Below, piece by piece: positions 62,735 through 64,000 of a DNA stretch of 64,000 nucleotides (position 1 is its first letter; each line of letters starts with the position of its first letter). Made by a program: the position numbers and the translations under genes. This DNA comes from Hydrogenibacillus schlegelii (GTDB taxonomy: Bacteria > Bacillota > Bacilli > Thermicanales > DSM-22653): the NCBI RefSeq assembly GCF_001653195.1, contig NZ_JXBB01000012.1, positions 62,001 to 126,000 of the forward strand, read 5' to 3'. Below the pieces are notes generated by a model, which made no database searches, was not told the DNA's origin, and worked only from the letters and a program-made list of their open reading frames with translations.

Positions 62735-64000
62735 ATCGCTGACGGCGCGCCTCAGCGAGGCGTTTCGCCGCCTGAGGGGGCGGGGGCGTCTTACGGAGGC
62801 CGACGTCGATCAGGCCCTGCGGGAGATCCGCCTCGCGCTTCTGGAAGCGGACGTGAGCGTCAAGGTCGTCCGGCCGCTCATCGGCCGCATCCGGGAGAAG
62901 GCCGTCGGCGCCGAAATTTTAAAATCCCTCAATCCCGCCCAGCAGGTCGTCAAGATCGTCTACGACGAGCTCGTCGATCTTCTCGGCGGCACCCTCGCCG
63001 AACTGAACCTCGCCCGGCGGCCGGCGGTCATCCTCATGGTCGGCCTTCAGGGCGCCGGGAAGACGACGACCGCCGGCAAGCTCGCCCGGCACCTCGCCGG
63101 GCGGGGGAAAAAGCCGCTCCTCGTCGCCGCCGACGTCACCCGACCGGCGGCGGTGACCCAGCTTGAGGTGCTCGGCCGCTCGATCGACGTCCCCGTCCAC
63201 CTCCCCGGCGCCCTCACCGATCCGGTCGCCATTGCCGAAGCCGGACTCGCCCGAGCCCGGGCGGAAGAGCGGGACGTCGTCATCGTCGATACCGCCGGCC
63301 GCCTCCACATCGACGCCGCCCTCATGGCGGAGCTCGAGGCGGTGAAGGCGGCCGTCCGACCGGACGAGATTCTGCTCGTCGTCGACGCCATGACCGGTCA
63401 GGAGGCGGTCGCCGTCGCCGAGCGTTTCCACGCCGCCCTCACCCTGACCGGCGTCATCCTGACGAAGCTCGACGGCGACACCCGGGGCGGGGCGGCCCTT
63501 TCCGTCAAGGCGGCGACCGGCGTGCCGATCAAGTTTGCCGCCACCGGGGAGCGGCTCGACGCCCTCGAGCCGTTTTACCCCGACCGGATGGCCTCCCGCA
63601 TCCTCGGCATGGGCGACGTGCTGACCCTCATCGAAAAGGCCCAGGCGGAAGTCGACGAACAAAAGGCGCGGGAGCTCGAGCGGAAGCTCCGCCGGGCGGA
63701 GTGGACGCTCACCGACTTCCTCGACCAGCTCCGGCAGCTTAAGAAGATGGGCCCCCTCGAAGAGCTCCTCAAGATGATCCCCGGCGTCGGCGCCCGGCTC
63801 GGCCAGATCCAGGTCGACGAAAAGCAGCTCGCCCGCCTCGAGGCGATCATCCTCTCGATGACGCCGGAAGAACGGGAGCGGCCGGAGATCATCAACTACA
63901 GCCGCCGGAAGCGGATCGCCGCCGGGAGCGGCACCACCGTCGCCGACGTCAACCGCCTCCTCAAGCAATTCGAAGAGGCGCGGAAGCTCATGAAGCAGAT
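62724..64000 (+). CDS. ffh: Signal recognition particle protein Ffh, partial
   Basis: 425 residues visible, cut at the right edge of the window. N domain (LTARLSEAFRRLRGRGRLTEADVD), GTPase G domain (GLQGAGKTTTAGKLARHL, DVTRPAAVTQL, DTAGRLHIDA, TKLDGDTRGGAAL), and most of the methionine-containing M domain (LLKMIPGVGARL, EEARKLMKQM), which binds 4.5S RNA and signal peptides. ATG at 62724 with AAAGGAGG upstream, inside the end of ylxM. It works with FtsY, whose gene lies 16 kb to the left. Confidence 0.96.
   Translation, partial: MAFESLTARLSEAFRRLRGRGRLTEADVDQALREIRLALLEADVSVKVVRPLIGRIREKAVGAEILKSLNPAQQVVKIVYDELVDLLGGTLAELNLARRPAVILMVGLQGAGKTTTAGKLARHLAGRGKKPLLVAADVTRPAAVTQLEVLGRSIDVPVHLPGALTDPVAIAEAGLARARAEERDVVIVDTAGRLHIDAALMAELEAVKAAVRPDEILLVVDAMTGQEAVAVAERFHAALTLTGVILTKLDGDTRGGAALSVKAATGVPIKFAATGERLDALEPFYPDRMASRILGMGDVLTLIEKAQAEVDEQKARELERKLRRAEWTLTDFLDQLRQLKKMGPLEELLKMIPGVGARLGQIQVDEKQLARLEAIILSMTPEERERPEIINYSRRKRIAAGSGTTVADVNRLLKQFEEARKLMKQ

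Overview
The window (64 kb, very GC-rich with a strong G/C bias at third codon positions) looks like the chromosome of a spore-forming, probably thermophilic, Gram-positive bacterium of the Bacillales type. The evidence is the conserved order ylbF-ylbG...ylbJ-ylbK-ylbL...ylbN-rpmF-fapR-plsX-fabH-fabD-fabG-acpP-fabF-rnc-smc-ftsY...ylxM-ffh, sporulation proteins (YlbJ/SpoVV, a YhcN/YlaJ-type lipoprotein), AGGAGG ribosome sites with many GTG/TTG starts, a ba3-type terminal oxidase and a branched-chain polyamine synthase. A high-GC thermophile such as Hydrogenibacillus would fit, but that is an inference.

Left third (1-28 kb), accessory and metabolic. The end of metE is followed by metY (methionine synthesis), then merA behind a MerR-type promoter, bpsA (branched polyamines), a PatB-like C-S lyase divergent from pepA, and an IS607-type element (9.86-12.34 kb) carrying a shortened recombinase, a TnpB-related protein and a structured right end. 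Next come DUF5665 and sporulation lipoprotein genes, a MidA-type methyltransferase, the ba3 oxidase genes (I, II, IIa) and a DUF1002 protein. After about 1 kb of decayed DNA lie two ABC transport systems: one headed by a broken GntR gene, the other of clearly lower GC content. An IS3-family remnant closes this part.

Middle (28-47 kb), core. ylbF/ylbG (RNase Y accessory factors), an MFS exporter, ylbJ, ylbK, ylbL, ylbN-rpmF, then the FapR-controlled fatty-acid/phospholipid cluster, rnc, smc and ftsY. Many genes overlap by 1-17 bases and are probably translationally coupled.

Right third (47-64 kb). About 15 kb of other genes separate ftsY from ylxM-ffh, which are close together in Bacillus. 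They are a HelD-like helicase, a radical SAM/SPASM protein, anaerobic ribonucleotide reductase nrdD with an nrdG broken by an in-frame TAG, a PabB-PabC fusion, a beta-lactamase-fold hydrolase and a complete carbohydrate-type ABC importer with its own ATPase. ylxM and the start of ffh close the window.

The points most worth checking are the amber codon in nrdG, the mercuric reductase lacking its N-terminal CxxC, the internally deleted IS607 recombinase next to an atypical TnpB and structured RNA candidate, a 23-bp triple repeat before fabF, and a 14-bp direct repeat at 33-bp spacing upstream of the sugar importer.
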